From assembly GCA_964511385.1 (NCBI GenBank), contig CAZEFE010000003.1:1-64000 (forward strand): 64,000 nt of DNA. The letters run 5' to 3'. Below are positions 63,507 to 64,000 of the stretch, one piece after another (the first letter of the stretch is position 1; each line of letters starts with the position of its first letter). The notes below the pieces were generated by a model. That model was given only the letters and a program-made list of their open reading frames with translations. It was not told the DNA's origin and ran no database searches. The DNA is from CAILHX01 sp964511385. Its GTDB lineage: Bacteria > Pseudomonadota > Gammaproteobacteria > Burkholderiales > Methylophilaceae. A program made the position numbers and the translations under genes.

Positions 63507-64000
63507 GACGGGGATGCTGCCCTGCCCAATCGCGGGCAAACTGCCAGGCCACGCGCCCGCTGCGTGCGCCGCGCATGCGCGACCATTGCAGCGCGGCATG
63601 GCGAATTTTCGGGGTCATGCGGCGGATGCCGAAATGCTTGAGCCAGCCAGCCACAATGTCCAGGTATTCCTCCTGGTCGAAAGGATAAAACGACAGCCAC
63701 AGACCGAAACGCTCTGACAGCGCCACTTTTTCGTCCACCGTTTCACCGGGGCGGATATCGTCGGCATCCAGGTTGTCTTTCATGAATTCCGGCATCAGGT
63801 TGCGGCGGTTGGAAGTGGCGTAAATCAGCATGTTGTCCGCCACGCCCGACACCGAGCCATCCAGCGCCACCTTGAGCGCTTTGTAGCCCGGCTCGTTGGC
63901 GTCGAAGGACAGGTCGTCGCAAAACACGATGAATTTTTCCGGGCGGGAACGCAGCAATTCGGTGATGTCGTGCAGGTCGGTCAAATCCTGCTTGTCCACC
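63499..64000 (-). CDS. DUF815-family AAA+ ATPase, C-terminal part (N-terminus beyond window)
   Basis: At least 166 residues; the frame runs off the window so the Walker A part is missing. Visible are the Walker B-like FIVFCDDLSFD, the sensor-1 segment LIYATSNRRNLMPEFM and FGLWLSFYPFDQEEYL. The family is an uncharacterised AAA+ group often next to the Nudix gene in betaproteobacteria. Confidence 0.85.
   Translation of the reverse strand, partial: VDKQDLTDLHDITELLRSRPEKFIVFCDDLSFDANEPGYKALKVALDGSVSGVADNMLIYATSNRRNLMPEFMKDNLDADDIRPGETVDEKVALSERFGLWLSFYPFDQEEYLDIVAGWLKHFGIRRMTPKIRHAALQWSRMRGARSGRVAWQFARDWAGQHPRHD

Overview
The window looks like a chromosomal segment of a betaproteobacterium, most likely of the Nitrosomonadales (Gallionella/Sideroxydans or Nitrosomonas relatives). 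This rests on gene order: petABC-sspAB beside a tRNA cluster, hisGDCBHAF..IE-hinT-tatABC, the mla block followed by bolA-grxD-murA, and pilD-coaE-zapD-yacG. System II cytochrome c maturation (ResB/CcsA), cytochrome c4 and a bc1 complex indicate a respiratory, cytochrome-rich Gram-negative cell. Genus is inference; no rRNA gene is present.

Layout. 1-1263: tRNA-Tyr (cut by the window edge), tRNA-Thr, sspB and sspA. 1340-3953: petABC. 4087-7700: a NIF3-like protein, then divergently a DegS-like protease and a TPR protein. 7704-24351: one unbroken minus-strand run, mlaFEDCB, an ABC-2 exporter pair, bolA, grxD, murA, hisGDCBHAF, a restriction-modification pair, hisIE, hinT, tatABC. 24403-27090: an orphan prepilin with a strong terminator, and an orphan histidine kinase. 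27138-30932: ccsA, resB, cytochrome c4. 31046-35304: a candidate repeat, yihA, trmB, a MidA-like methyltransferase, a FolM-like reductase, ttcA. 35365-40949: topA, pbpG, gcvH, tpx, an unknown gene, holC. 40957-46698: pepA divergent from lptFG, then a sigma-factor operon. 46702-53475: a cation antiporter, ampD, an RND pump pair, pyrD. 53485-59651: an ABC/HlyD efflux operon and a PQQ lipoprotein dehydrogenase. 59690-64000: pilD, coaE, zapD, yacG, a PCu(A)C copper chaperone, a Nudix/ThiE-like fusion and a partial AAA+ ATPase. No gap between genes exceeds 300 bases; the longest are about 240 bases (25162-25404 and 30933-31168).

How the genes work together. Most are housekeeping: respiration and cytochrome assembly (petABC, ccsA/resB, c4, the Tat system that would export the Rieske protein), envelope maintenance (mla, lptFG, murA, pbpG, ampD, DegS-like protease), complete histidine synthesis except hisN and hisZ, and tRNA modification (ttcA, trmB).

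The main anomaly is a visibly A+T-richer restriction endonuclease/DNA methyltransferase pair (10023-11926) placed seamlessly between hisF and hisI. It has TAATG junctions at its upstream end and internally, and overlaps the start of hisI, so it appears to be expressed from the biosynthetic operon. Other points worth a look are a candidate dispersed element upstream of yihA, perfect operator-like palindromes in two intergenic regions, the orphan prepilin and orphan kinase, a terminator whose hairpin contains the topA stop codon, and a lipoprotein quinoprotein.
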